Part shown: positions 1-6,947 of the stretch, one piece after another
Position numbering within the stretch: position 1 is the stretch's first letter
Layout: every line of letters begins with the position of its first letter
From: Gemmatimonadota bacterium
GTDB taxonomy: Bacteria > Gemmatimonadota > Gemmatimonadetes > Gemmatimonadales > Gemmatimonadaceae
Assembly (NCBI GenBank): GCA_003142495.1
Contig: PLMM01000301.1
Location: 1-8,077 of the forward strand
Direction of reading: 5' to 3'
DNA length: 8,077 bases
Position numbers and translations under genes: made by a program
The notes under the pieces: model-generated
Databases searched by the model: none
What the model was told of the DNA's origin: nothing
The model's input: only the letters and a program-made list of their open reading frames with translations

Positions 1-554
1 CGACGAATCTGCAGTTCATCTTCCAGAAAACAGCTGAACAGCAGAAGGGCAAGATGATCTCGCTGGCGACCGAGACCGATCGAACCCTGTTCTTCGATTT
101 CCTGCCGCTCGATCTCGGCACGATCTCGGGATTCTCGACGCGCTTCCAGCTCTACACCGTCCCGGGCCAGGTCTACTACCAGGCGACGCGGAAGCTCGTG
201 CTGCACGGCGCCGACGGCGTCGTCTTCGTCGCCGACAGCCAGGCGCGACAGCTCGCCGAGAATATCGAGAGCATGCAGGACCTCCACGCGAATCTCGCGG
301 AACACGACATCGATGTGCGCTCCATGCCGCTCGTGATTCAGTACAACAAACAGGATCTCCCGCGCTCGCTCATCTCGAGCGTGCCGGAGCTGGAGGACGC
401 GCTGAACTTTCGCGAGGTCCCTTCGTTCGCCGCGGATGCGCTGCACGGCACCGGCGTCTTCGAGACGCTGCGCGGAATTGCCGGGCTCGTGCTGCGCCGG
501 CTCAGCGCCGGCACGAGCACGCCACCGGCCGCTGCAGCCGCGGGAGGCCGCTGA
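1..554 (+). CDS. mglA: MglA-type polarity GTPase (5' end outside window)
   Basis: This is a Ras-like small GTPase of the MglA family, a cytoplasmic switch that in Myxococcus and Thermus marks the leading cell pole and controls gliding or type IV pili, with MglB as its GAP. The first complete codon is at base 3, and the reading frame is open to the window edge. The visible 183 residues begin TNLQFIF, just after the family's GKT P-loop, so about 26 N-terminal residues are missing. The internal ATG at 54 lies inside the conserved GKMISLATETD stretch and is not the start. Visible motifs are TETDRT-LFFDFLP (switch I), TVPGQ at bases 156-170 (the unusual MglA G3) and NKQD at 345-356 (G4). Residues equivalent to M. 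xanthus catalytic Arg53 and Gln82 are present, so the protein is probably an active GTPase. The C-terminus carries a short Pro/Ala-rich tail. The stop lies 2 bases before the next gene. Confidence 0.93.
   Translation, partial: TNLQFIFQKTAEQQKGKMISLATETDRTLFFDFLPLDLGTISGFSTRFQLYTVPGQVYYQATRKLVLHGADGVVFVADSQARQLAENIESMQDLHANLAEHDIDVRSMPLVIQYNKQDLPRSLISSVPELEDALNFREVPSFAADALHGTGVFETLRGIAGLVLRRLSAGTSTPPAAAAAGGR
542..547 (+). promoter_or_regulatory. Ribosome binding site for the tandem DnaA-like gene
   Basis: GGGAGG lies 9 bases before the GTG at 557, inside the last codons of the GTPase gene. It supports GTG as the start, and no better placed ATG precedes the first conserved DnaA-like residues (RYRFENYIVG). 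Confidence 0.7.
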
Positions 555-556
555 CG

Positions 557-2479
557 GTGGATCTCGATCCGCGGTATCGCTTCGAGAATTACATAGTAGG
601 GGGTGCCAATCGGCTCGCCGTGTCAGCGGCGCGAGCGGTGGGGCAGTCCCCCGGAACGTCGTACAACCCACTCTTCATCTACAGCAGCTCCGGGCTCGGC
701 AAAACCCATCTGATGCTCGCGATCGGGCATCTCGCGCGCTCGCTCAATCCGCAGATGACGGTGGAGTACGTCACCCTCGAGGAGTTCATCGAGGAGCTCA
801 ACCACGCGATCGGCGACAGCGCGATGGAACTGTTCAAGCAGCGTTTCCACATGGTGGACATGCTCCTGCTCGACGACGTGCAGTTTCTCGCCGGCCGCAA
901 GGAGACGCAGAGCGAGATGCTGCGCCTCTTCAACACGCTGCAGCGCGCGGGGAAGCAGGTGGTGCTCACGAGTGATCGCCCGCCCTCGGAGATCGGGGAT
1001 CTCGACGAGCGGCTGATTACGCGGCTCACGGGCGGGCTCGTCGTCGACGTCGGCTCGCCGGACTACGAGACGCGTGTCGCGATCCTGCGCAGCAAGTGCG
1101 AAGAGCGCGGCGTCGTCTTCGAGGCGGGGGTGCTCGACGAGGTCGCGCGGATCAACTTCACGAACGTGCGCGAGCTGCAGGGCGCGCTCAACCGCCTGAT
1201 AGCGTGCCAGACGCTCGAGGAGGCGCCCGTCACCGCGCGCAGCGTGCGCGAGCTGCTCGGAGAGAAGCCCGACACGCCGCTGCTCGTGCCCTCGCAGGCG
1301 CGCGGGCAGGAGTTCGCGAGCTTCCTGTCGGATTTGAGCGAGGTCGTCTCGCAGCACATCGACAGCTGGCGCGTGCGCGTCGTCGAGGCGATGACGTACT
1401 GGCATCAGCTCGGCTATGTCACGCTCCTGCTCGAGCGCACGCTCGAGGCGACGGAGGAGCCGGACGTCGACACGCTGCTCTCGCGCTTCGAGGCATCGAT
1501 CCGGCGGCTGCGCGAGCTCGAGGCGGAGGCGTCGAAGATCGACACGCAGCTCGCTGCGTCGGAGCTGTTCAAGGATCCGGAGCGCGTCGGCGAGGCGGAG
1601 CTCGTCCTCGCGCGGCTGGTCGGCGGCGCCGAGCCGCCTCCGGGCCCCGATCCCGCCTTCACGCGCTCCGAGCTCGAGGTTGGCGCGTCGAACCAGCTCG
1701 CGGTGCACGCGGTCGACACGATCATCGATGAGCCGGGGAAGAAGTACAACCCGCTCTTCGTCTACGGACCGCGCGGCGTCGGCAAGACGCATCTGCTCAA
1801 CGCGCTCGGCAACGAGCTGATCGCGCAGAGCGGCGGCGCGTTCACGGTGGCGGTGGTGAACGCCTCGCAGTTCATCGACGAGCTGATCGCGGCGCTGCAG
1901 GAGGAGCAGATCGAGAAGTGGCGCGCCCGCTACCGCGTGGTCGATGCGCTGATTCTCGATGACGTCGACAAGTGCGCGGGGAAGGAGCGCTCGCAAGAGG
2001 AGCTCTTCCACATCTTCAACAGCCTCTTCTACAACGGCCGGCAAATAGTCTTCGCGAGCGAGCACGCGCCGAAGGCCATCGAGGGGCTCGAGGAGCGGCT
2101 CCGCTCGCGCTTCGAGGGCGGGCTCGTGGTCGAGATCCAGGCGCCGGATCATGCGCTGCGCGAGAAGCTCTACGCGCGCTACCTCGCGGATGTCGGCGAG
2201 CGGCTCGATCGCCCGCTCATCGACTTTCTCGCGTCGCGCTCAGTGGCGAGCGTCGCCGAGATGCGCGGAATCGTCGACCGGCTGATGAAGGCGGCGGATG
2301 TCGTGGGCGTGCCGCTCAACGCATCGTTTGCGCGGAAAGAGCTCGAGGGCGGCGCCACTGCGCCCGCGCCCTCGAAGCAGTCGAATGGGCGCGACGCGGA
2401 CCCGTTCTTCCTCGACGAGGAGAAGATCCTCTGGGATTGGCCAGACGTCACCGGCCGCGCCATCGAGGAGTTCCGATAG
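557..2479 (+). CDS. Tandem DnaA-type AAA+ ATPase without DNA-binding domain
   Basis: The 640-residue protein holds two DnaA/Hda-class AAA+ modules. Module 1 spans about residues 5-235: Walker A SSSGLGKT (43-50), Walker B LLLDD (103-107), sensor 1 LTSD (137-140), the box VII arginine at 156, and sensor 2 NVREL with Arg205. Residues 240-365 form a helical, charged linker, probably partly coiled coil. Module 2 spans about 366-600: Walker A GPRGVGKT (404-411), Walker B LILDD (465-469), the DnaA-like stretch GKERSQEELFHIFN, and box VII RLRSRF with Arg528. A low-complexity linker then leads to an acidic, aromatic tail ending at 640. DnaA domain I and the domain IV helix-turn-helix are both absent, so this is not the replication initiator. 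The start is GTG with a strong ribosome site. It lies between mglA and a PATAN gene, which points to a motility or signalling role (inference). Its biochemical function is unknown. Confidence 0.9.
   Translation: MDLDPRYRFENYIVGGANRLAVSAARAVGQSPGTSYNPLFIYSSSGLGKTHLMLAIGHLARSLNPQMTVEYVTLEEFIEELNHAIGDSAMELFKQRFHMVDMLLLDDVQFLAGRKETQSEMLRLFNTLQRAGKQVVLTSDRPPSEIGDLDERLITRLTGGLVVDVGSPDYETRVAILRSKCEERGVVFEAGVLDEVARINFTNVRELQGALNRLIACQTLEEAPVTARSVRELLGEKPDTPLLVPSQARGQEFASFLSDLSEVVSQHIDSWRVRVVEAMTYWHQLGYVTLLLERTLEATEEPDVDTLLSRFEASIRRLRELEAEASKIDTQLAASELFKDPERVGEAELVLARLVGGAEPPPGPDPAFTRSELEVGASNQLAVHAVDTIIDEPGKKYNPLFVYGPRGVGKTHLLNALGNELIAQSGGAFTVAVVNASQFIDELIAALQEEQIEKWRARYRVVDALILDDVDKCAGKERSQEELFHIFNSLFYNGRQIVFASEHAPKAIEGLEERLRSRFEGGLVVEIQAPDHALREKLYARYLADVGERLDRPLIDFLASRSVASVAEMRGIVDRLMKAADVVGVPLNASFARKELEGGATAPAPSKQSNGRDADPFFLDEEKILWDWPDVTGRAIEEFR
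2465..2470 (+). promoter_or_regulatory. Ribosome binding site for the PATAN-TPR gene
   Basis: GAGGAG lies 9 bases before the ATG at 2480. It also encodes the Glu-Glu near the C-terminus of the upstream protein. The upstream TAG directly abuts this ATG, so the two genes are probably translationally coupled. Confidence 0.65.
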
Positions 2480-4105
2480 ATGGCGATCAAGGGAAGTCTG
2501 CGCGAGGCGAGCCTGCCGGACGTGCTGCAGCTGCTGGCGATGGGACAGAAGACCGGCTGTCTCTCCGTCACCGACCGCAACAACTTCGGCTACATCTACT
2601 TCGATCGTGGACGGATCTCGTATGCGTCGATCGTCAACAGGCGCGATCGGCTCGGCGACACGCTCGTCAAGAACAACGTCATTACGCAGCGCGAGCTCGA
2701 CGCGGCAATCGACGCGCAGGCCACGCAGCAGCGCAACAAGCGACTCGGCGAGATCCTCATCGAGCAGCACATCCTCACGCGCGAGGAGCTCCACCGCTAC
2801 ATCCGCGTGCAGATCGAAGAGGCCGTGTACTATCTGTTCACGTGGGTACAGGGGACGTTCAGCTTCGAGGCGGACATGCGCCCCGACGATCACGACGTCC
2901 TCGTCTCGATCAACCCGGAGTCGCTGCTCCTCGAGGGCGCGCGCCGTGTGGACGAGTGGAGCCTCATTGAGAAGAAGGTGCCGAGCTTCGATCTCATCTT
3001 CGAGCTCGACGCCGCACGCGTCGCCGCGAGCGAGGCGCAGCTCACGCCCGCGCAGCAGACGCTCGTCGCGCTGATCGACGGCCGGCGCGATGTCACCGCG
3101 CTCATCGATGCGTCGGGGATCGGCGACTTCGATGTCGGGAAGGCGCTCTACGGGCTCGCGACGGCCGGCTTCATTGCGCGTGTGGGCAAGTCGCGGCCGC
3201 AGGACGATGTCGTGCGCGAGGCGCGCGTGGAGGAGCATCGCAACCTCGGCGTCGCCTTCTATCGCACCGCGATGTTCGAGGAGGCGACGCGCGAGTTCCG
3301 CCGCGTCGTCGAGCTGCACGACGCGGATGTGCAGGCGCGCTTCTTCCTCAGCCTCGTCTCGATGCGCGAGGGGCGCTGGACGGAGGCGGTGCTCACCCTG
3401 CGCGAGGCCGCGGCGCAGCCGACGGCGCGTCCGTCGATCTTCCACAACCTCGCGTACGCGCTCGAGCGCCTCGGCAATCTCGACGAAGCGCGCGAGATGC
3501 TGCACGAGGCGATCGCGCGCGGCGGCGGCGACGATCCGCGCATCCGCACCTCGTTCGGCGTGCTCGCGCTGCGCACTGGCGACGTCGAAGAGGCGAACGC
3601 GTCGCTCGCCGCCGCGCGCGCGCTGCTCGGCAAGCGGCTTCCGTCCCCCGCCTGGTTTCACTACGCGTCGCTCGCCGCCGGACTCGCGGGCGAACTCGAT
3701 CGCGCGCTCGAGCTCATCACCGAGGGCGTGAAGGCGCATCCGCAGGCGGCGGTGCTCGGCAACACGCTCGCCGCGGTGCAGGAGCGGCGCGGCGACTTCA
3801 ACGCCGCGGCGCTCGCAGCCGAGGCGGCGATGGGGGACGGGAGCACGATCCCGCAGCTCCACAAGAATCTCGGCGACTACTTCTATCGCGCGCTGCGCTA
3901 CGAGGAGGCGCTCGATCAGTATCAGCGCGCCATCAAGATCAACCCCGCGCTCGGCTACGACGTCTACTTCAAGCTCGGTAACATCCGTTTCAAGTGGCAG
4001 GAGAAGGAGCAGGCGCTCGCGTACTGGGAGCGCTCACTCGCGCTCAACCCCGACAACGAGATCCTTCGTACCAACCTCGAGCTCGCGCGCACCGCCGCAT
4101 CATGA
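2480..4105 (+). CDS. PATAN (DUF4388) protein with MshEN-like insert and TPR repeats
   Basis: This is a 541-residue soluble protein, probably a signalling scaffold. Residues 4-56 (GSLREASLPDVLQLLAMGQK, then an IYFDRGRI hairpin) and 112-132 (IEEAVYYLF, GTFSFEAD) look like the two halves of a PATAN/DUF4388 domain. Between them sit two 24-residue repeats, 57-80 and 88-111. Each starts RLG and ends in Gln, matching the MshEN/GspE_N pattern. Residues 187-236 (LTPAQQTLVALIDGRRDV onward) form a small helical, winged-helix-like segment common after DUF4388. From about 251 to 540 there are roughly seven or eight TPR-like helix pairs, clearest at 253-286, 468-501 and 503-535. No signal peptide or membrane segment is visible. 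PATAN regulators in cyanobacteria contact the type IV pilus motor, so a link to pili or polarity here is plausible but inferred. The ATG follows the upstream stop with no gap, and the 3' end overlaps cheR by 4 bases. Confidence 0.88.
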   Translation: MAIKGSLREASLPDVLQLLAMGQKTGCLSVTDRNNFGYIYFDRGRISYASIVNRRDRLGDTLVKNNVITQRELDAAIDAQATQQRNKRLGEILIEQHILTREELHRYIRVQIEEAVYYLFTWVQGTFSFEADMRPDDHDVLVSINPESLLLEGARRVDEWSLIEKKVPSFDLIFELDAARVAASEAQLTPAQQTLVALIDGRRDVTALIDASGIGDFDVGKALYGLATAGFIARVGKSRPQDDVVREARVEEHRNLGVAFYRTAMFEEATREFRRVVELHDADVQARFFLSLVSMREGRWTEAVLTLREAAAQPTARPSIFHNLAYALERLGNLDEAREMLHEAIARGGGDDPRIRTSFGVLALRTGDVEEANASLAAARALLGKRLPSPAWFHYASLAAGLAGELDRALELITEGVKAHPQAAVLGNTLAAVQERRGDFNAAALAAEAAMGDGSTIPQLHKNLGDYFYRALRYEEALDQYQRAIKINPALGYDVYFKLGNIRFKWQEKEQALAYWERSLALNPDNEILRTNLELARTAAS

Positions 4106-4914
4106 CGGACGTGCCCCTGGAGGACGACGGCTTCGATCTGCTTACCGCCAAGATTACGCGCGACCGCGGATTCGGCTGCGCGAGCTACAAGGAGAAGTGC
4201 GTGCGACGCCGCATTGCCGTGCGCATGCGTGCGCGCAGCGTGCACACCTTCGCGGACTACGGGCTCGTTCTCGATCACGATCCGCACGAGTACGAGCTGC
4301 TCCTCGACGCGCTCACGATCAACGTCACGAAGTTCTTCCGCAATCCGGAGACGTTCGCAGCCATCGACCGCGAGCTGGTGCCCGCGCTCTACGCACGCGT
4401 CGAGCCGCAGCTGCGCATCTGGAGCGCGGGGTGCGCGAGCGGCGAGGAGCCGTACTCGCTCGCGATGCTCATGCACCGCTTCGCCTCGACGCACGGATGT
4501 CGCTTCGATCGCGTCGAGGTGCTCGGCACGGATCTCGACATCGCAAGCCTCGCGACGGCCGAGCGCGCGACGTATCTCGAGCCGACGCTCTCGGATACGC
4601 CGCCCGACATTCGACAGATGTACTTCTCGATGCAGCCGCCGTACCGCATTCACAGCGACGTACGCGCACGCGTGCACTTCCGCCGCCACGACCTGCTGCG
4701 CGAGCCATTTCCGGAGTCGCAGCATCTCATCTGCTGCCGCAACGTCATCATCTACTTCGACCGCGCCACGCAGGAGTCGCTCTTCGAGCGCTTCGCCGAA
4801 GCGCTGCTCCCCGGCGGCTTCCTCGTGCTCGGCCGCGTCGAGACGCTATTCGGACCCGCGCGAGCGCTCTTCGCGCCCGTGGACGGCCGCGAGCGTCTCT
4901 TCAGGCGCCTGTGA
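4102..4914 (+). CDS. cheR: Chemoreceptor glutamate methyltransferase CheR
   Basis: CheR transfers a methyl group from S-adenosylmethionine to receptor glutamates during sensory adaptation. The 270-residue length is normal for the family. The N-terminal helical domain (about 8-70) is followed by TINVTKFFRNPETF (72-85), the SAM-binding segment IWSAGCASGEEPYSLAML (106-123), the acidic loop GTDLDI (142-147) and the CheR signature CCRNVIIYFD (211-220). There is no C-terminal TPR extension. The frame is open further upstream, but the residues encoded there are Arg/Pro-rich and overlap the TPR gene. The ATG at 4102 forms an ATGA overlap with the upstream stop and places the CheR domain at the usual distance from the N-terminus. 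No clear ribosome site precedes it, so translation probably depends on coupling. It forms the adaptation set with cheD and cheB downstream. Confidence 0.95.
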   Translation: MTDVPLEDDGFDLLTAKITRDRGFGCASYKEKCVRRRIAVRMRARSVHTFADYGLVLDHDPHEYELLLDALTINVTKFFRNPETFAAIDRELVPALYARVEPQLRIWSAGCASGEEPYSLAMLMHRFASTHGCRFDRVEVLGTDLDIASLATAERATYLEPTLSDTPPDIRQMYFSMQPPYRIHSDVRARVHFRRHDLLREPFPESQHLICCRNVIIYFDRATQESLFERFAEALLPGGFLVLGRVETLFGPARALFAPVDGRERLFRRL

Positions 4915-5393
4915 GAGAGATCAGCGTGCGCGTCGCGGATGCGGCGGTCGGGCAGGGCGACGTCATGCTCTCCACGCTCGGCCTCGGCTCGTGCATCGCG
5001 ATCGCGCTCTATGATGCACGCGCGCACGTCGCGGGGCTCGCGCACATCCTGCTGCCGAGCGAGGCGCTCGCGCGCGATCGCGACAATCGCGCGAAGTTCG
5101 CGGCGACCGCGGTGCCGCTCCTCCTCGAGCGCATGCGTGCGCTGGGCGCGCGCGACGCGAACATCGTCGCCAAGCTCGCGGGCGGTGCGAGCATGTTCAC
5201 GTCGCTGCTCACACAGGGCGGCCCCGCGATTGGCGAGCGCAATCTGATCGCCACTCGGATCGCGCTCGCGAGCCATGGCATTCGCGTGATGGGCGAGGAT
5301 GTGGGCGGCGGCCACGGGCGCAGCGTGTTCCTGCACGCCTGTGATGGGCGATTCGAGATCAGGTCGATGGGGAAGGGCTGTGTCGTCCTCTAG
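4911..5393 (+). CDS. cheD: Chemoreceptor glutamine deamidase CheD
   Basis: CheD hydrolyses specific receptor glutamines to glutamates and, in some bacteria, binds CheC. The 160-residue protein has the family landmarks: TLGLGSC with Thr22 and Cys28, GLAHILLP with His45, AKLAGGASMF, IGERN and GGGHGRSVFLH. Thr22, Cys28 and His45 match the T. maritima catalytic set Thr21, Cys27 and His44, so activity is expected. The start is GTG in a GTGA overlap with the cheR stop; it gives an N-terminus one residue longer than the T. maritima protein. A second GTG at 4926 would remove five residues and cannot be excluded. No cheC is visible here, so CheD may act only as a deamidase or have its partner elsewhere. 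The 3' end overlaps cheB by 14 bases. Confidence 0.94.
   Translation: MREISVRVADAAVGQGDVMLSTLGLGSCIAIALYDARAHVAGLAHILLPSEALARDRDNRAKFAATAVPLLLERMRALGARDANIVAKLAGGASMFTSLLTQGGPAIGERNLIATRIALASHGIRVMGEDVGGGHGRSVFLHACDGRFEIRSMGKGCVVL
5369..5374 (+). promoter_or_regulatory. Possible ribosome binding site for cheB
   Basis: GGGGAA, part of the purine run GGGGAAGGG at 5369-5377, lies 5 bases before the GTG at 5380. It favours that start over the GTG at 5398, which would be about 20 bases away. The spacing is short, so support is moderate. Confidence 0.45.
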
Positions 5394-6498
5394 CCGCGTG
5401 CCGTCCGTGCTCGTGGTCGACGACAGCGCCTTCATGCGCAAGCTCGTCACGGAGCTCATCGAGGGCTCCGGCGAGTTTCGGGTGATCGGCACCGCGCGCC
5501 ACGGCATGGACGCGCTGCTCAAGGTGCAGGCGCTCGAGCCGGACATCGTCACGCTCGACATCGAGATGCCCGAGCTCGACGGGCTCGGCGCACTCGAGCG
5601 GATCATGCGCGAGTCGCCGCGCCCCGTCGTCATGCTCACGGCGGCGTCGGGAGCGGGCGATGAGATGGCGCTGCGCGCGCTCGAGCGCGGCGCGGTGGAA
5701 TTCGTGCGCAAGCCCTCAGGGCCGATCAGCCTCGATCTCGCGACCATTCGCGACGAGCTGCTCGTTGCGTTGCGCGCGGCGGCGCAGGTGAATCTCGCCG
5801 GCGTGCACGACAGCGCGCTCACATCGACGCAGGAGCACGCGTCGCCGTACGCCGCTGGCACGCCGGCGCGCTTCGTGATCGCGATCGCCGCGTCCACCGG
5901 CGGCCCGCGCGCGCTCGCGGAGCTCGTGCCCGCGTTGCCGGCGCTGCTCGATGCGTCGGTGCTCATCGTGCAACACATGCCGCCCGGCTTCACGAAGACG
6001 CTGGCCGAGCGCCTTGATTCGCTCGCCGCGCTCACGGTGCGCGAGGCGGCGCACGGAGAGATCATTGCGCCGGGGCACGTCTACATCGCGCCCGGCGGCA
6101 TGCACATGCGCGTGCAGAGCGTGGCGCGCGCGCGTGTGATCATGCTCGACGATTCGCCGCCGGTATGGGGGGTTCGCCCGTCGGCGGATCCGCTCTTTCG
6201 CTCGGTGGCGGAGAGCGCGGGAGCCGCGGCGATCGGGGTGGTGCTCACCGGGATGGGGCGCGACGGGGCAGCCGGGCTGCGCGCGATTCGCGATGCGGGC
6301 GGTGCGGGGATCGCCCAGGACCGCGACAGCTCGATCATCTTCGGCATGCCCCAGGCGGCGGCTGCCGCGGGGGGCGCCACCATGGTGCTCCCGCTCGCGT
6401 CGATCGCCCCAACGCTCGCCACCATGGTCCGCGCGGGCGCCGATGTGACCGGAGCCGGAGGCGACCGGTCCATGTACGGGGGCGGGAGCGGCCAATGA
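5380..6498 (+). CDS. cheB: Chemotaxis methylesterase/deamidase response regulator CheB
   Basis: CheB removes receptor methyl groups, or deamidates glutamines, once phosphorylated by CheA. The 372-residue protein has a receiver domain (about 8-125) with Asp14/Asp15, phosphoacceptor Asp60, Thr87 and Lys111, then a linker (about 135-162), then the methylesterase domain (about 164-358). The catalytic residues line up with E. coli Ser164, His190 and Asp286 as Ser172 (ASTGGP), His199 (VQHMPPGF) and Asp295 (GMGRDG). All expected active-site residues are present. The start is uncertain: GTG at 5380 has a purine-rich site 5 bases before it, GTG at 5398 would give an N-terminus six residues shorter, and the frame is open back to 5299. 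The C-terminus ends in a short Gly-rich tail. It is translationally coupled to cheW at its 3' end (ATGA). Confidence 0.95.
   Translation: MSSSSRVPSVLVVDDSAFMRKLVTELIEGSGEFRVIGTARHGMDALLKVQALEPDIVTLDIEMPELDGLGALERIMRESPRPVVMLTAASGAGDEMALRALERGAVEFVRKPSGPISLDLATIRDELLVALRAAAQVNLAGVHDSALTSTQEHASPYAAGTPARFVIAIAASTGGPRALAELVPALPALLDASVLIVQHMPPGFTKTLAERLDSLAALTVREAAHGEIIAPGHVYIAPGGMHMRVQSVARARVIMLDDSPPVWGVRPSADPLFRSVAESAGAAAIGVVLTGMGRDGAAGLRAIRDAGGAGIAQDRDSSIIFGMPQAAAAAGGATMVLPLASIAPTLATMVRAGADVTGAGGDRSMYGGGSGQ
6484..6488 (+). promoter_or_regulatory. Ribosome binding site for the first cheW gene
   Basis: GGGAG lies 6 bases before the ATG at 6495, within the Gly-rich end of cheB. It supports 6495 over the second in-frame ATG at 6510. 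Confidence 0.6.
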
Positions 6499-6947
6499 TC
6501 GCCAACGCGATGCTCACGGAGCTGCTCCTTTTGCGCCAGGGCGCCGAATTCTTCGCGCTCGAGCTCACGGCGGCGATCGAGGCCTTGGAGCTTCCCGTGC
6601 TCGCGCCGCTGCCCGACGCTCCCGCATCACTGCTTGGAATGCTGACGGACCGCGGCGCCGCGATTCCGGTGTTCTCCGCGAGCCGCATCCTCGAAGTCGA
6701 AGGGCGCGGCAACGGCGACGAAGTGCTCGTGATCGTGCGCGACGGCGATCGACAGGTTGGTCTGGTAGTGGACGAAGTCGAGGACGTGATCATGGCGGAT
6801 CTGACGACGATGCAGCGACCTCTTGACTCGATGCGCGGCGACGGAGTCGTTCGCGGCGTCGTGCATTCCGGGAACCGCCTCGTCGCGGTGCTCGATGCGC
6901 GTGCGGTGGTTCGTGTCGTCGTGCGCGCGCTTCCGAAGCTCGCATGA
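6495..6947 (+). CDS. cheW: Divergent CheW-like coupling protein (first copy)
   Basis: CheW proteins bridge chemoreceptors and CheA in sensory arrays. This 150-residue protein covers one CheW domain: FFALELTAAIEALELP (19-34) at the N-terminal strand, a middle strand region LLGMLTDRGAAIPVFSA, then QVGLVVDEVEDVI (87-99), and a C-terminal GVVHSGNRLVAVLDARAVV. Similarity is clear in pattern but weak. The usual NLRG at the signalling surface reads TDRG (51-54), which keeps the arginine equivalent to E. coli Arg62, while the following VDLR becomes FSAS. The ATG overlaps the cheB stop as ATGA and has a good ribosome site. A diverged function, such as binding a different receptor or kinase than the second copy, is possible but inferred. 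Confidence 0.82.
   Translation: MIANAMLTELLLLRQGAEFFALELTAAIEALELPVLAPLPDAPASLLGMLTDRGAAIPVFSASRILEVEGRGNGDEVLVIVRDGDRQVGLVVDEVEDVIMADLTTMQRPLDSMRGDGVVRGVVHSGNRLVAVLDARAVVRVVVRALPKLA

Noticed and set aside
623..2152. 509-codon open frame on the minus strand
   Set aside because: It lies wholly opposite the tandem DnaA-like gene, whose motifs are unmistakable. The translation is Arg/Leu/Glu/Asp-rich without motifs, as expected for an antisense shadow in high-GC DNA.
557..2479. Chromosomal replication initiator dnaA
   Set aside because: There are two AAA+ modules and neither domain I nor the domain IV helix-turn-helix; no dnaN or origin-like DnaA-box cluster is nearby.
2648..2812. Fragment of a type IV pilus or type II secretion ATPase (GspE/PilB)
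   Set aside because: Only the paired N-terminal motifs are present. No Walker A or Walker B follows, and the surrounding sequence is PATAN and TPR in one unbroken frame.
2240..3862. 540-codon open frame on the minus strand
   Set aside because: It is antisense to the end of the DnaA-like gene and most of the PATAN-TPR gene, has the same low-complexity Arg-rich composition, and shows no recognisable domain.
3994..4101. N-terminal extension of CheR from an upstream ATG
   Set aside because: It would add 36 Arg/Pro/Ala-rich residues read out of frame through the TPR gene. The ATG at 4102 gives normal CheR length and an ATGA coupling.
5299..5379. N-terminal extension of CheB from an ATG at 5299
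   Set aside because: The extra residues have no CheB homology and would overlap cheD by almost 100 bases; the receiver domain starts only a few residues after the GTG at 5380.
4752..6065. 437-codon open frame on the minus strand
   Set aside because: It is opposite cheR, cheD and cheB, all with catalytic motifs. Its Ser/Arg-rich translation looks like a shadow.
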